Both the position numbers and the translations under genes were made by a program. Below, in pieces: positions 1-5,717 of a stretch of DNA of 7,928 nt (the stretch's first letter is position 1; every line of letters begins with the position of its first letter). The stretch comes from Pseudomonadota bacterium (lineage in GTDB: Bacteria > Pseudomonadota > Gammaproteobacteria > Xanthomonadales > Xanthomonadaceae). The stretch lies in contig JANXZP010000258.1 in the NCBI GenBank assembly GCA_025355485.1, positions 1 to 7,928 on the forward strand, in the 5' to 3' direction. The notes beneath the pieces are model-generated. The model did not search any database. It saw only the letters and a program-made list of their open reading frames with translations, and was not told the origin of the DNA.

Positions 1-1
1 C

Positions 2-322
2 GAGAACCAGACCGAGCGCTCGCAGCACGCGAATCGCGACAAGGCGATGCAGCGACTGAAGGCGATGCTGCTGGAAGCCGAACGTTCGAAGGCGGCGGCG
101 GCGACCGCGGCGTCGCGGCGCCTGCAGGTCGGCAGCGGCGATCGCAGCCAGCGCATCCGCACCTACAACTTTCCGCAGGGACGCATCACCGACCATCGCG
201 TCGAAGGACTGACCTTGTACCGCTTGCCGGAAATCCTCGAAGGCGATCTCGACGATCTGGTGGATCGCCTGACGCACGAACACCAGGCTGATGAACTCAA
301 GTTGCTGACGGAGGCCGCATGA
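2..322 (+). CDS. prfA: Peptide chain release factor 1 (RF1), C-terminal part
   Basis: RF1 recognises UAA and UAG stop codons and triggers peptide release on the ribosome. The window opens inside the gene, and the reading frame is open from base 2, giving 106 residues. The visible part begins just after the region that holds the catalytic GGQ loop, which lies upstream of the window. The segment ERSQHANRDKAM (residues 5-16) matches the conserved helix after that loop. GSGDRSQRIRTYNFPQGR (44-61) followed by ITDHRV is diagnostic of RF1; RF2 has a different sequence here. The C-terminus carries the usual LYRLPEILEGDLDDL stretch. The ATG at base 47 is only an internal methionine. The stop codon TGA overlaps the ATG of the next gene (ATGA, 319-322), suggesting translational coupling. 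prmC, the RF methyltransferase often found after prfA, is not next here. Confidence 0.95.
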   Translation, partial: ENQTERSQHANRDKAMQRLKAMLLEAERSKAAAATAASRRLQVGSGDRSQRIRTYNFPQGRITDHRVEGLTLYRLPEILEGDLDDLVDRLTHEHQADELKLLTEAA

Positions 323-774
323 ACGTCGTCGTGCGTCGCGCCGATGCGAACGATCTGGACACGCTCGCGCTGCTGTTCGATGCATATCGGCAGTTCTACA
401 AACAGCCGAGCGCTGTTGCCCTAGCGCGTGCATTTCTCGCCGAACGCATCGCGAACGACGAATCGGTGGTGCTGATCGCCGAACACGATGGCGTCGCGAT
501 TGGTCTCACCCAGTTGTATCCGCTTTTCTCGTCGGTGCGACTCGGCCGCGCGTGGCTGCTCAACGATCTGTACGTCGCGCCGCAAGCACGTCGATTTGGC
601 GCCGCGCGCGCATTGCTCGACGCGGCCTGCGCGTTCGCGCGCGAACGTGGCGCATTGGGCCTTGAACTCGAAACCGGCCTCGACAATGTCACCGCACAGG
701 CACTCTATCGCAGTGCCGGATGGAAGCTCGGCGAGAACCTGCATTTCCATATCGACTTCAAAGGCCACGCATGA
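319..774 (+). CDS. GNAT-family N-acetyltransferase
   Basis: This 151-residue protein has the size and layout of a single-domain GNAT acetyltransferase, which moves an acetyl group from acetyl-CoA to an amine. Visible marks are an N-terminal RRADANDLDTL start, typical of the first strand and helix, and motif A at about residues 82-101 (NDLYVAPQARRFGAARALL). Its RRFGAA fits the Q/R-x-x-G-x-G/A pyrophosphate-binding loop. Motif B-like sequence follows at about 123-135 (NVTAQALYRSAGW). The substrate cannot be read from the sequence. The start overlaps the prfA stop by 4 bp and is preceded by a good ribosome-binding site, GGAGG at 310-314. The stop overlaps the moaB start in the same way. An N-terminal protein or small-molecule acetylase are both possible. 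Confidence 0.9.
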   Translation: MNVVVRRADANDLDTLALLFDAYRQFYKQPSAVALARAFLAERIANDESVVLIAEHDGVAIGLTQLYPLFSSVRLGRAWLLNDLYVAPQARRFGAARALLDAACAFARERGALGLELETGLDNVTAQALYRSAGWKLGENLHFHIDFKGHA

Positions 775-1283
775 GCGAGCACACGACATCACTGAGCCTG
801 TGCGTCCTCACCGTGTCCGACACGCGCACGTCTGCGAACGACACGTCCGGCGATTATCTGGTCGAGTCGCTGACAGAAGCGGGCCATCAACTGCGCGAGC
901 GCGCAATCCTTCCCGACGATCGTTATCAGTTGCGCGCGCTGATGTCGCGCTGGATCGCCGATGCCGATGTCGATGGCGTCCTCGTCACTGGAGGAACCGG
1001 ATTCACCGGCCGCGACTCCACGCCGGAAGCGTTGCTACCGCTGCTCGACAAGACGATGCCCGGCTTCGGCGAGATCTTTCGCGCGATCAGCTTCGCTGAG
1101 ATCGGCACGAGCTCGCTGCAGTCGCGCGCATTCGCCGGACTCGCGAACGGCACGTTCGTGTTCTGCCTGCCGGGTTCGACCTCGGCCTGCCGCACCGCGT
1201 GGGAGCGGTTGATCCGCGCGCAACTCGACTCTGGCACGAAACCCTGCAATCTTGCGGCACTGCGTCCGCGACTGAAGGAGTGA
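771..1283 (+). CDS. moaB: Molybdenum cofactor biosynthesis protein MoaB
   Basis: This 170-residue protein is the same length as E. coli MoaB. It belongs to the MogA/MoaB family, which binds molybdopterin and, in active members, adenylylates it before molybdate insertion. In many bacteria MoaB itself has an uncertain role. Seen in the sequence: TVSDTRT at residues 14-20, the molybdopterin-binding loop TGGTGFTGRD at 73-82 followed by STPEA, and LPGSTSAC at 133-140. The start at 771 was chosen because it overlaps the upstream stop (ATGA), has AAAGG at 760-764 as a ribosome-binding site, and gives the family length. An in-frame ATG at 720 would add 17 residues encoded inside the acetyltransferase gene. 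No other molybdenum cofactor gene is in the window. Confidence 0.93.
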   Translation: MSEHTTSLSLCVLTVSDTRTSANDTSGDYLVESLTEAGHQLRERAILPDDRYQLRALMSRWIADADVDGVLVTGGTGFTGRDSTPEALLPLLDKTMPGFGEIFRAISFAEIGTSSLQSRAFAGLANGTFVFCLPGSTSACRTAWERLIRAQLDSGTKPCNLAALRPRLKE

Positions 1284-1285
1284 GC

Positions 1286-1621
1286 ATGGCACTCGGCAAG
1301 ACACTGCAATTGCTGGCCAAGGCGCGCGGCCTGAGCGCGACCGATATCGCGACGGCGATTCCCAGGGCCGGCGTCGCCACGGTTTCAGCGTGGCTGCGCG
1401 GCGACAAGTTGCCCGGGATGGAACAGCTCGAAGCGCTCGCGAAAACCTTCGGTGTTCCCGCCGGCGCCCTGCTTGGCGAAATCGCGAGCACGCTCGATCC
1501 GGCGCGCACGAAAGGCGAACATGCGCTGCTCGCGGCCTATCGCGAACTGACGACGAAACAACAGGGCGCGCTGCTAGAAGTCGCGCGCGGCATGGCGGAT
1601 GTTCGCACGAAGAAGAAGTGA
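1286..1621 (+). CDS. Small XRE-family helix-turn-helix regulator
   Basis: This 111-residue protein is probably a DNA-binding regulator of the XRE/Cro class. Residues about 5-65 form the helix-turn-helix domain: a first helix (KTLQLLAKARG), then LSATDIATAIPRAGVATVSAWLRGDKLPGMEQLEALAKTF, read here in pieces. SAWLRGDKLPGMEQLEALA (34-52) is the typical end of the recognition helix and helix 4. The remaining C-terminal part (about 70-111) is helical and basic, ending DVRTKKK, and may serve in dimerisation. The ATG at 1286 has a strong ribosome-binding site, AAGGAG at 1275-1280, and starts 2 bp after the moaB stop. A longer in-frame start at 1199 lies within moaB and lacks family support. Target genes are unknown; control of its own operon is a reasonable guess. 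Confidence 0.88.
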   Translation: MALGKTLQLLAKARGLSATDIATAIPRAGVATVSAWLRGDKLPGMEQLEALAKTFGVPAGALLGEIASTLDPARTKGEHALLAAYRELTTKQQGALLEVARGMADVRTKKK

Positions 1622-1628
1622 GAACCCC

Positions 1629-2429
1629 ATGAGCAAATCCGACGGCGACAAGAAACTCAAGCGAAAGAAATACGCAAAGCAATTCGAGCCGATGCAGGGC
1701 GAACTGCTGCGGATGGCGCGCTGGGTCGAACAGAGCGGGCAGCGCCTGCTGATACTGTTCGAAGGCCGCGACACCGCCGGCAAGGGCGGCGTGATCGGCG
1801 ACATCGCCGGCACACTTAATCCGCGCCAATGCCGTACGGTCGCGTTGACCAAGCCCAATGATCGCGAACAGGCGCAGTGGTATTTCCAACGCTACATCGA
1901 ACACTTGCCTGCCGCCGGCGAGATCGTACTGTTCGACCGCAGCTGGTACAACCGCGCGGGCGTCGAGAAGGTGATGGGCTATTGCACCGATGCGCAGTAC
2001 AAGGCCTTCCTCGCGCAGGCGCCGTTGTTCGAAAAGCTGCTGACCGACGACGGCATTCTGCTGTTCAAGTACTGGCTGTGCGTGGACCAGGCGAAGCAGG
2101 AAGAACGTTTCGCCGAGCGCGCCAGCGATCCGCTCAAGCGCTGGAAACTCTCGCCGATCGACCTCAAGGCGCGCACGCATTACGCCGAGTACGGAAGTGC
2201 GCGCGACGCGATGCTCAAGGCGACGCATACGAAGAACGCACCGTGGGCGCTGGTGGATTTCAACGACCAGAAACGCGGCCGACTGACCCTGATCCGGCAT
2301 CTGCTCGACGCGCTTCCCGACACCCAGGTGCCGGAAACACCCATCGAGTTGCCGCCGCTCAAACACGAGCCGGAACGCGAGAGTTTCGAGGGGCCGATCA
2401 AGCCGCTGGCGGATTTCGATATCGACTGA
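1629..2429 (+). CDS. ppk2: Polyphosphate kinase 2 (PPK2), class I-like
   Basis: PPK2 enzymes use polyphosphate to phosphorylate nucleotides, typically making GTP or ATP from the diphosphate. The protein has 266 residues and one kinase domain with a P-loop fold. Walker A is FEGRDTAGKGG at residues 44-54 and Walker B is LFDRSWYNRAGVE at 101-113. The lid region spans about 158-182 (EERFAERASDPLKRWKLSP). QWYFQRYIEHLP (83-94) and VMGYC (115-119) are also typical. One domain plus these motifs fits class I, the class favouring nucleoside diphosphates, but substrate class is inferred. The N-terminus is very basic (KKLKRKKYAK). ATG 1629 is 7 bp after the regulator's stop, with only a weak ribosome-binding site; an upstream in-frame start at 1599 lies in the regulator gene. 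It is last in the operon. Confidence 0.95.
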   Translation: MSKSDGDKKLKRKKYAKQFEPMQGELLRMARWVEQSGQRLLILFEGRDTAGKGGVIGDIAGTLNPRQCRTVALTKPNDREQAQWYFQRYIEHLPAAGEIVLFDRSWYNRAGVEKVMGYCTDAQYKAFLAQAPLFEKLLTDDGILLFKYWLCVDQAKQEERFAERASDPLKRWKLSPIDLKARTHYAEYGSARDAMLKATHTKNAPWALVDFNDQKRGRLTLIRHLLDALPDTQVPETPIELPPLKHEPERESFEGPIKPLADFDID

Positions 2430-2509
2430 GCCGGACTCGATCAAGCCCGGACTCAACTGGGCCCGGATTCAACCGAACCGTGATTCAACCGAAGCCGAAC
2501 CCAATCGAC
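2430..2509. repeat. Degenerate 16-bp tandem repeat, five units
   Basis: Five consecutive 16-bp units can be aligned without gaps at 2430-2445, 2446-2461, 2462-2477, 2478-2493 and 2494-2509. The middle unit, CCCGGATTCAACCGAA, is close to the consensus; units 3 and 4 differ at two or three positions and units 1 and 5 are the most diverged. The array starts right after the ppk2 stop and runs over the acylphosphatase stop (2485-2487) into its last codons. It fills the convergent junction, where no GC-rich stem with a T-run, and so no obvious intrinsic terminator, is visible. Confidence 0.6.
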
Positions 2510-2751
2510 TCTTCGGTCGCGGCCGGCATGCGTTGCACATTCTCCACACGCGCCAATGATGGCCCGCGCCGCAACCAGTGCGCGAATGCCTCGATGTCCG
2601 CAGGATCGCCTTGCACGAACGTTTCCACCCGGCCATCGGCGACGTTGCGTGCGTAACCGTTCAATCCAAGAGCGAGAGCTTGCTGGCGTGCGCCAGCGCG
2701 AAAGCCGACGCCTTGCACGCGACCGCTCACGAAGAAGCGCGCGGCCTGCAC
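2485..2751 (-). CDS. Acylphosphatase
   Basis: Acylphosphatases hydrolyse carboxyl-phosphate bonds of acyl phosphates in the cytoplasm. The 88-residue length is normal. The signature GRVQGVGFR sits at residues 10-18, with R18 as the phosphate-binding catalytic arginine. NGYARNVADGRVE (31-43) contains the catalytic asparagine N36. The start codon is GTG (2751-2749), lying 1 bp after the TGA of the TlpA-like gene. An ATG one base upstream overlap (2753-2751) is in another frame. This spacing suggests coupling to the gene upstream. The last codons (ESIGFGFG) lie in the 16-bp tandem repeat, which may have altered the C-terminus slightly. Confidence 0.94.
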   Translation of the reverse strand: MQAARFFVSGRVQGVGFRAGARQQALALGLNGYARNVADGRVETFVQGDPADIEAFAHWLRRGPSLARVENVQRMPAATEESIGFGFG

Positions 2752-2752
2752 A

Positions 2753-3301
2753 TCAACTCGCTGGCTTGGTTGCCGAATCGATCAGTTGCCCCAGTTCCTT
2801 GATCGTGATCGGTCCGAAGAACTTCTTCGCGACGCTGCCATCCGGCGCGATCAGGTAGGACATCGGCAGCCCGCGTGGCGTGTCGAAGTCCGCCGGTGGA
2901 TGGTAGGGGTCGACGACGGCGATCGGATATCCGGGCGCGTGCTGTTTCAGGAAATCCTCCATCTCGCCTTTCTCAAGTTCCTGATAGGCCAGGCCGATCA
3001 CGCTGACGTCCTTGCGCTGCTTCACGAAAGCGGTGAGATCGGGAATTTCCTGCAGGCACGGCCCGCACCACGTCGCCCAGAAATTCACCACCACCCAATG
3101 TCCGCGCTGCGCGGCGAGATCGTAGTGCTGGCCATCGAACGTGGTGACCATCAGCGACGGATGGTTCTTGTCCGACGGCTGCGCAGGCTTCGCGGATGGC
3201 GTTTGCGCAGGCGCTGCGACCGTCGATGCCGGCGGCGCGGCGCGCTGGCACGCGCACAACGCAAGTGCGATGGCCATGCTGAAAATCACCACTGCTTTCA
3301 T
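2753..3301 (-). CDS. TlpA/ResA-like thioredoxin-fold lipoprotein
   Basis: This 182-residue protein is probably a membrane-anchored thiol-disulfide oxidoreductase facing the periplasm. The N-terminus is a lipoprotein signal: a hydrophobic run (residues 3-15) ending in LCAC with C18 as the likely lipidated cysteine. A Pro/Ala-rich linker (about 20-45) follows. The thioredoxin domain covers about 48-178, with VNFWATWCGPC at 72-82 (redox cysteines C79 and C82) and the cis-proline at P146 (GLPMSYLI). The family reduces or maintains periplasmic disulfides, often for cytochrome maturation; the partner here is unknown. The ATG overlaps the yihY stop by 4 bp (TCAT on the plus strand, 3298-3301), so the two are likely co-translated. 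Confidence 0.92.
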   Translation of the reverse strand: MKAVVIFSMAIALALCACQRAAPPASTVAAPAQTPSAKPAQPSDKNHPSLMVTTFDGQHYDLAAQRGHWVVVNFWATWCGPCLQEIPDLTAFVKQRKDVSVIGLAYQELEKGEMEDFLKQHAPGYPIAVVDPYHPPADFDTPRGLPMSYLIAPDGSVAKKFFGPITIKELGQLIDSATKPAS

Positions 3302-4569
3302 GCGGATTCCCGTTCCGAGGATGCGTAGATACTACCGACGCTGCGTTGCATGCGCTCGCGCAACGGTAGCCGCAACAAATCGAGCGCGGCCTGCACGCGG
3401 ATGCCGAGTGCATCGTCGCGGCACGGCAGCAGCGCATCGCCGACCGGCAGGCGCAAGCCGGCGGTTTCGTAGAGTTCCTGGATGTGCACTTCGTCCAGGT
3501 CGCGCGCCAGCATCCATTCGCCGGACTCGGCGCGGCGCAGTATGCGCATCTCGCACAGCGCGCCTAGCATGCGCTGCATCAGCTCGCCGGTGAGGATGGG
3601 TTCGAGATCGTGCAGTTCGGTGGTGTGCAAGCCGCGCCCTTGCACGCGCGCTTCGACGAAGCGACCGAGCATGCGCAGCAGTGCGTAGAACTCGAACCCC
3701 TTGGGCAAGCGCAGCGCTGCCGGTTGGTAACGGAACATCGACAGCGACGCCGCGAAGGTCGCCCCCAGCAGCACCACCAGCCACGATACCCAGATCCACA
3801 ACAGGAAGATCGGAATCACCGCGAGCGCGCCGTAGATCTGCTGGTACGAAGCGCGGGTCAGGTAATACGCAATCGCGTATTTCGCAAGCTCGAACAGCAA
3901 CGTGGCCAGCACGCCTCCGGACAGCGCATGGCGCAGTGCGACGCTGCGGTTCGGAATGACCGCATACGCCGCGGTGAATGCGATCAGCTCCAGCAGAATC
4001 GGCAATAGCCGCAGTCCGTATTTCAGCAACGCCGATTGCTCGGCGGCCGCAACGACCGGCAGCGAGAACAGGTAGGAGGAAATCGCCAGGCTCAGTACCG
4101 CCAATACCGGACCGAGCGTCAGTGCGGTCCAGTACAGGAGGAAACGCGCCAACGGTCGCCGCGGCGTAGGCACGCGCCAGGTGCGGTTGAACGCGTCCTC
4201 GACGCTCGACATCGTCAATACCGACGTCGCCAACAAGCCGACCGCGCCGAAACCCGTCAGGCCGCGCGCACTGCTTGCGAATGTCCGGATGTAGTCGGCA
4301 ACGTTGGCGGCGGCCTTCGGGACGAAATTGGTGAACAGAAAGATCGTCAGCGCATCGCCCCAACGCTGATAGAACGGGAACAATGCGATCACCCCGAACA
4401 CGATGGCAGTCAGCGGCACCAGTGCAAGCACCGTCGTGAAACTCAAGGCCTCGGCGGCGATGAGGCACTTGTCGTCGAGAAAGCGCCTGATCAGAAAGCG
4501 CAGGAACGAACGCAAGCGGTCGCGATCGGCGCGCCGGGCCCAGTCATGGAGGATGTCGTACAGCTGCAT
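3298..4569 (-). CDS. yihY: YihY/BrkB-family inner membrane protein
   Basis: The protein has 423 residues from ATG 4569. Members of this family were once labelled ribonuclease BN, but that activity belongs to another protein, and the true function of YihY is not established. About six membrane segments can be seen, near residues 38-66, 104-121, 141-170, 184-206, 215-238 and 246-277. Conserved family stretches include AEALSFTTVLALVPL (39-53) and AVIPIFLLWIWVSWLVVLLGA (250-270). After TM6 a soluble tail of about 145 residues (280-423) follows, probably including a winged-helix-like part as in other long members. A TTG in the same frame at 4587 would lengthen it by six residues but lies at the edge of a palindrome and is less likely. 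It heads an operon with the TlpA-like and acylphosphatase genes. Confidence 0.93.
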   Translation of the reverse strand: MQLYDILHDWARRADRDRLRSFLRFLIRRFLDDKCLIAAEALSFTTVLALVPLTAIVFGVIALFPFYQRWGDALTIFLFTNFVPKAAANVADYIRTFASSARGLTGFGAVGLLATSVLTMSSVEDAFNRTWRVPTPRRPLARFLLYWTALTLGPVLAVLSLAISSYLFSLPVVAAAEQSALLKYGLRLLPILLELIAFTAAYAVIPNRSVALRHALSGGVLATLLFELAKYAIAYYLTRASYQQIYGALAVIPIFLLWIWVSWLVVLLGATFAASLSMFRYQPAALRLPKGFEFYALLRMLGRFVEARVQGRGLHTTELHDLEPILTGELMQRMLGALCEMRILRRAESGEWMLARDLDEVHIQELYETAGLRLPVGDALLPCRDDALGIRVQAALDLLRLPLRERMQRSVGSIYASSERESA

Positions 4570-4575
4570 GGAACT

Positions 4576-4581
4576 AGGATA
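4576..4581 (-). promoter_or_regulatory. Candidate -10 box for yihY, possibly leaderless
   Basis: On the minus strand TATCCT ends six bases before the yihY ATG. No Shine-Dalgarno sequence lies between. With normal -10 spacing, transcription would begin at or next to the A of the start codon, giving a leaderless mRNA. No convincing -35 is visible. This rests on position and a 6-base match only. Confidence 0.3.
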
Positions 4582-4587
4582 GCGCAA

Positions 4588-4676
4588 GCGGAAAAGGGGC
4601 TAGGGTGAATTCGCACCAACCTTCGACATTTCGTGCGATGCGGATCTACGAAACTTCACTCTGACCCCTTTTCCGC
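4588..4676. repeat. Palindromic repeat, element A (MITE/REP-like)
   Basis: Element A is an 89-bp inverted repeat filling most of the 123-bp gap between divergent yihY and wrbA. The outer arms start with an identical 12 bp, GCGGAAAAGGGG. The left arm (4588-4610) continues CTAGGGTGAA, while the right arm read in reverse complement (4676-4654) continues TCAGAGTGAA, so about 19 of 22 positions match. A second, inner stem pairs TCGCAC (4611-4616) with GTGCGA (4633-4638). The ends resemble the GGGGTCAGAGT sequences that, as I remember, accompany IS200-like REP-associated transposases in proteobacteria; that link is from memory. Element B carries the same type of ends. No transposase is present in the window. 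Confidence 0.75.
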
Positions 4677-4679
4677 TGC

Positions 4680-4685
4680 TAGTCT
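4680..4685 (+). promoter_or_regulatory. Candidate extended -10 for wrbA, possibly leaderless
   Basis: TAGTCT, preceded by TGC as an extended -10, ends seven bases before the wrbA ATG. No ribosome-binding site is visible between. TTCACT at 4655-4660, inside the right arm of element A, is a possible -35, but the 19-bp spacer is long. The layout mirrors that in front of yihY on the other strand. Confidence 0.3.
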
Positions 4686-4692
4686 GTCGCGC

Positions 4693-5289
4693 ATGCCCGA
4701 TATCCTGATCCTGTACTACAGCCGCAATGGCGCGGTCGCATCGCTGGCACGGCAGGTCGCGCGCGGCGTGGAGGAAGTCGCCGGCTTGCAGGCGCGGCTG
4801 CGCACGGTACCGCCGGTCGCACCGATTACCCAGACCGCCGCGCAGCCGGTGCCGGACGAGGGCGCGCCGTATGTAGAGAAACATGATCTCGCCGAATGCT
4901 CGGGACTGATCCTCGGCAGCCCGACCCGCTTCGGCAACATGGCCGCGCCGTTGAAGCACTTCATCGACGGCCTCGGCGCTGAATGGGCATCGGGCATCCT
5001 GGTCGGCAAGCCGGCGGCGGTGTTCACTTCAACCGCGACCATGCACGGCGGCCAGGAAAGCACCTTGCTGTCGATGATGATCCCGCTGCTGCACCACGGC
5101 ATGCTGCTGGCCGGGATTCCGTATACCGAACCTGCGTTGAGCAGCACACGTAGCGGTGGTTCGCCGTACGGCGCCAGCCACGTCGCCGGCGCGCAGGACG
5201 ACCTGCCGCTGACCGCCGACGAAAAAATCCTTGCGCGCGCGCTCGGTCGACGCGTCGCGCAGATCGCGGCAAAGCTGGGCTCGTCGTGA
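4693..5289 (+). CDS. wrbA: NAD(P)H:quinone oxidoreductase, WrbA type
   Basis: WrbA is an FMN-binding, flavodoxin-like enzyme that reduces quinones by two electrons, protecting against oxidative stress. The 198-residue length is exactly typical. Evidence: the N-terminal strand and FMN-phosphate loop ILYYSRNGAVASLA (residues 6-19); GSPTRFGNMAAPLKHFIDG (75-93), the family signature around the flavin; and TSTATMHGGQESTLLSMM (112-129), which contributes to the active site and tetramer contacts. GGSPYGASHVAG (155-166) is also conserved. The start at 4693 gives the classic MPDILILYYS beginning; an ATG at 4633 lies inside element A. The stop overlaps the next gene's GTG start. As I recall, wrbA, DUF2069, yihY, thioredoxin-like and acylphosphatase genes also cluster in Pseudomonas, which would make this an old gammaproteobacterial neighbourhood. 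Confidence 0.94.
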   Translation: MPDILILYYSRNGAVASLARQVARGVEEVAGLQARLRTVPPVAPITQTAAQPVPDEGAPYVEKHDLAECSGLILGSPTRFGNMAAPLKHFIDGLGAEWASGILVGKPAAVFTSTATMHGGQESTLLSMMIPLLHHGMLLAGIPYTEPALSSTRSGGSPYGASHVAGAQDDLPLTADEKILARALGRRVAQIAAKLGSS

Positions 5290-5651
5290 TCGCGCGCATG
5301 CTTCCACTCGTCGGAATCTTCGGATTGCTGTTGTTGCAGTGGCTATGGCATGGCGTGATCGCGCCGCCGCTGTCGGTATCGCCGTGGATCTACGCGACGT
5401 TCTTCAGCCTTCCGCTGTTGCCATCGCTGCTATTGCTCGTGCGACGGAAGCGCGAGGCACTGTTGGTCGGCGCGCTCGCGGCACTGTTGTATTTCTGCCA
5501 CGGCGTGATGGTCGCGATGACGGAGCCGCAGCAGCGCACACCCGCGTTGGTCGAGATCGCGCTGAGCGTACTGCTGGTCGTGGCTGCAAGCTGGAACGGA
5601 CTGCGCGGCCGATTTGCGCGCAAGCCGGCCGTAAAAAAGGGTCCAGAGTAA
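5286..5651 (+). CDS. DUF2069 inner membrane protein
   Basis: This 121-residue protein is almost entirely membrane-embedded, with about four hydrophobic segments near residues 6-24, 34-52, 58-77 and 89-104. The short stretch LYFCHGVMVAM (68-78) and the overall size fit DUF2069, whose function is unknown. The first possible start is GTG 5286, overlapping the wrbA stop (GTGA); ATG 5298 would remove four residues and is equally plausible. Coupling to wrbA suggests a shared redox or membrane role, but this is inference. The final residues, KKGPE and the TAA stop, are encoded inside the left arm of element B, so the repeat has replaced or extended the natural C-terminus. Confidence 0.85.
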   Translation: MIARMLPLVGIFGLLLLQWLWHGVIAPPLSVSPWIYATFFSLPLLPSLLLLVRRKREALLVGALAALLYFCHGVMVAMTEPQQRTPALVEIALSVLLVVAASWNGLRGRFARKPAVKKGPE

Positions 5652-5717
5652 ATTTCGCACTAGGCGCTCCGACCTCACTATAGTATCCATCGCGAACTTT
5701 ACTCTGGCCCCTTTTTT
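5633..5717. repeat. Palindromic repeat, element B (MITE/REP-like)
   Basis: Element B is 85 bp with near-perfect 26-bp arms. The left arm is 5633-5658 (AAAAAAGGGT, then CCAGAGTAAATTTCGC) and the right arm is 5692-5717. The arms match at 24 of 26 positions and enclose a 33-bp centre. It shares the AAAAGGG(G)...AGAGT(G/A)AA...TTCGCAC pattern with element A. The left arm ends the DUF2069 reading frame and the right arm ends directly at the asparaginase ATG. As RNA it could form a long hairpin closed by A-U pairs with six U at the 3' side, so it might also work as a terminator or 3'-end protector for the upstream transcript. Confidence 0.8.
5679..5684 (+). promoter_or_regulatory. Candidate -10 box inside element B
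   Basis: TATAGT, five of six bases like the sigma-70 -10 consensus, lies in the centre of element B. Transcription would begin near 5691, giving an asparaginase leader of about 27 nt made of the right arm. The surrounding ACTATAGT is its own reverse complement, so the box reads on both strands. No good -35 is visible (TTCGCA at 5654-5659 is weak and 19 bp away). Confidence 0.3.

Noticed and set aside
1035..2456. A long antisense open frame of 473 codons opposite moaB, the XRE gene and ppk2
   Set aside because: It lies opposite three well-supported genes, has the Arg-rich composition of a GC-rich shadow frame and shows no domain motif.
2430..2509. A CRISPR-like array at the ppk2 junction
   Set aside because: The 16-bp units are directly adjacent with no spacers and are too short and too diverged for CRISPR repeats.
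3332..4468. A 378-codon open frame on the minus strand overlapping yihY in another frame
   Set aside because: Its translation is rich in Arg, Ala and Gly with no membrane or domain pattern, while the yihY frame shows clear membrane segments and family motifs.
4588..5717. Elements A and B as the two ends of one composite transposon carrying wrbA and DUF2069
   Set aside because: Each element is already a complete palindrome, the two copies differ considerably, no transposase lies between, and the enclosed genes look native.
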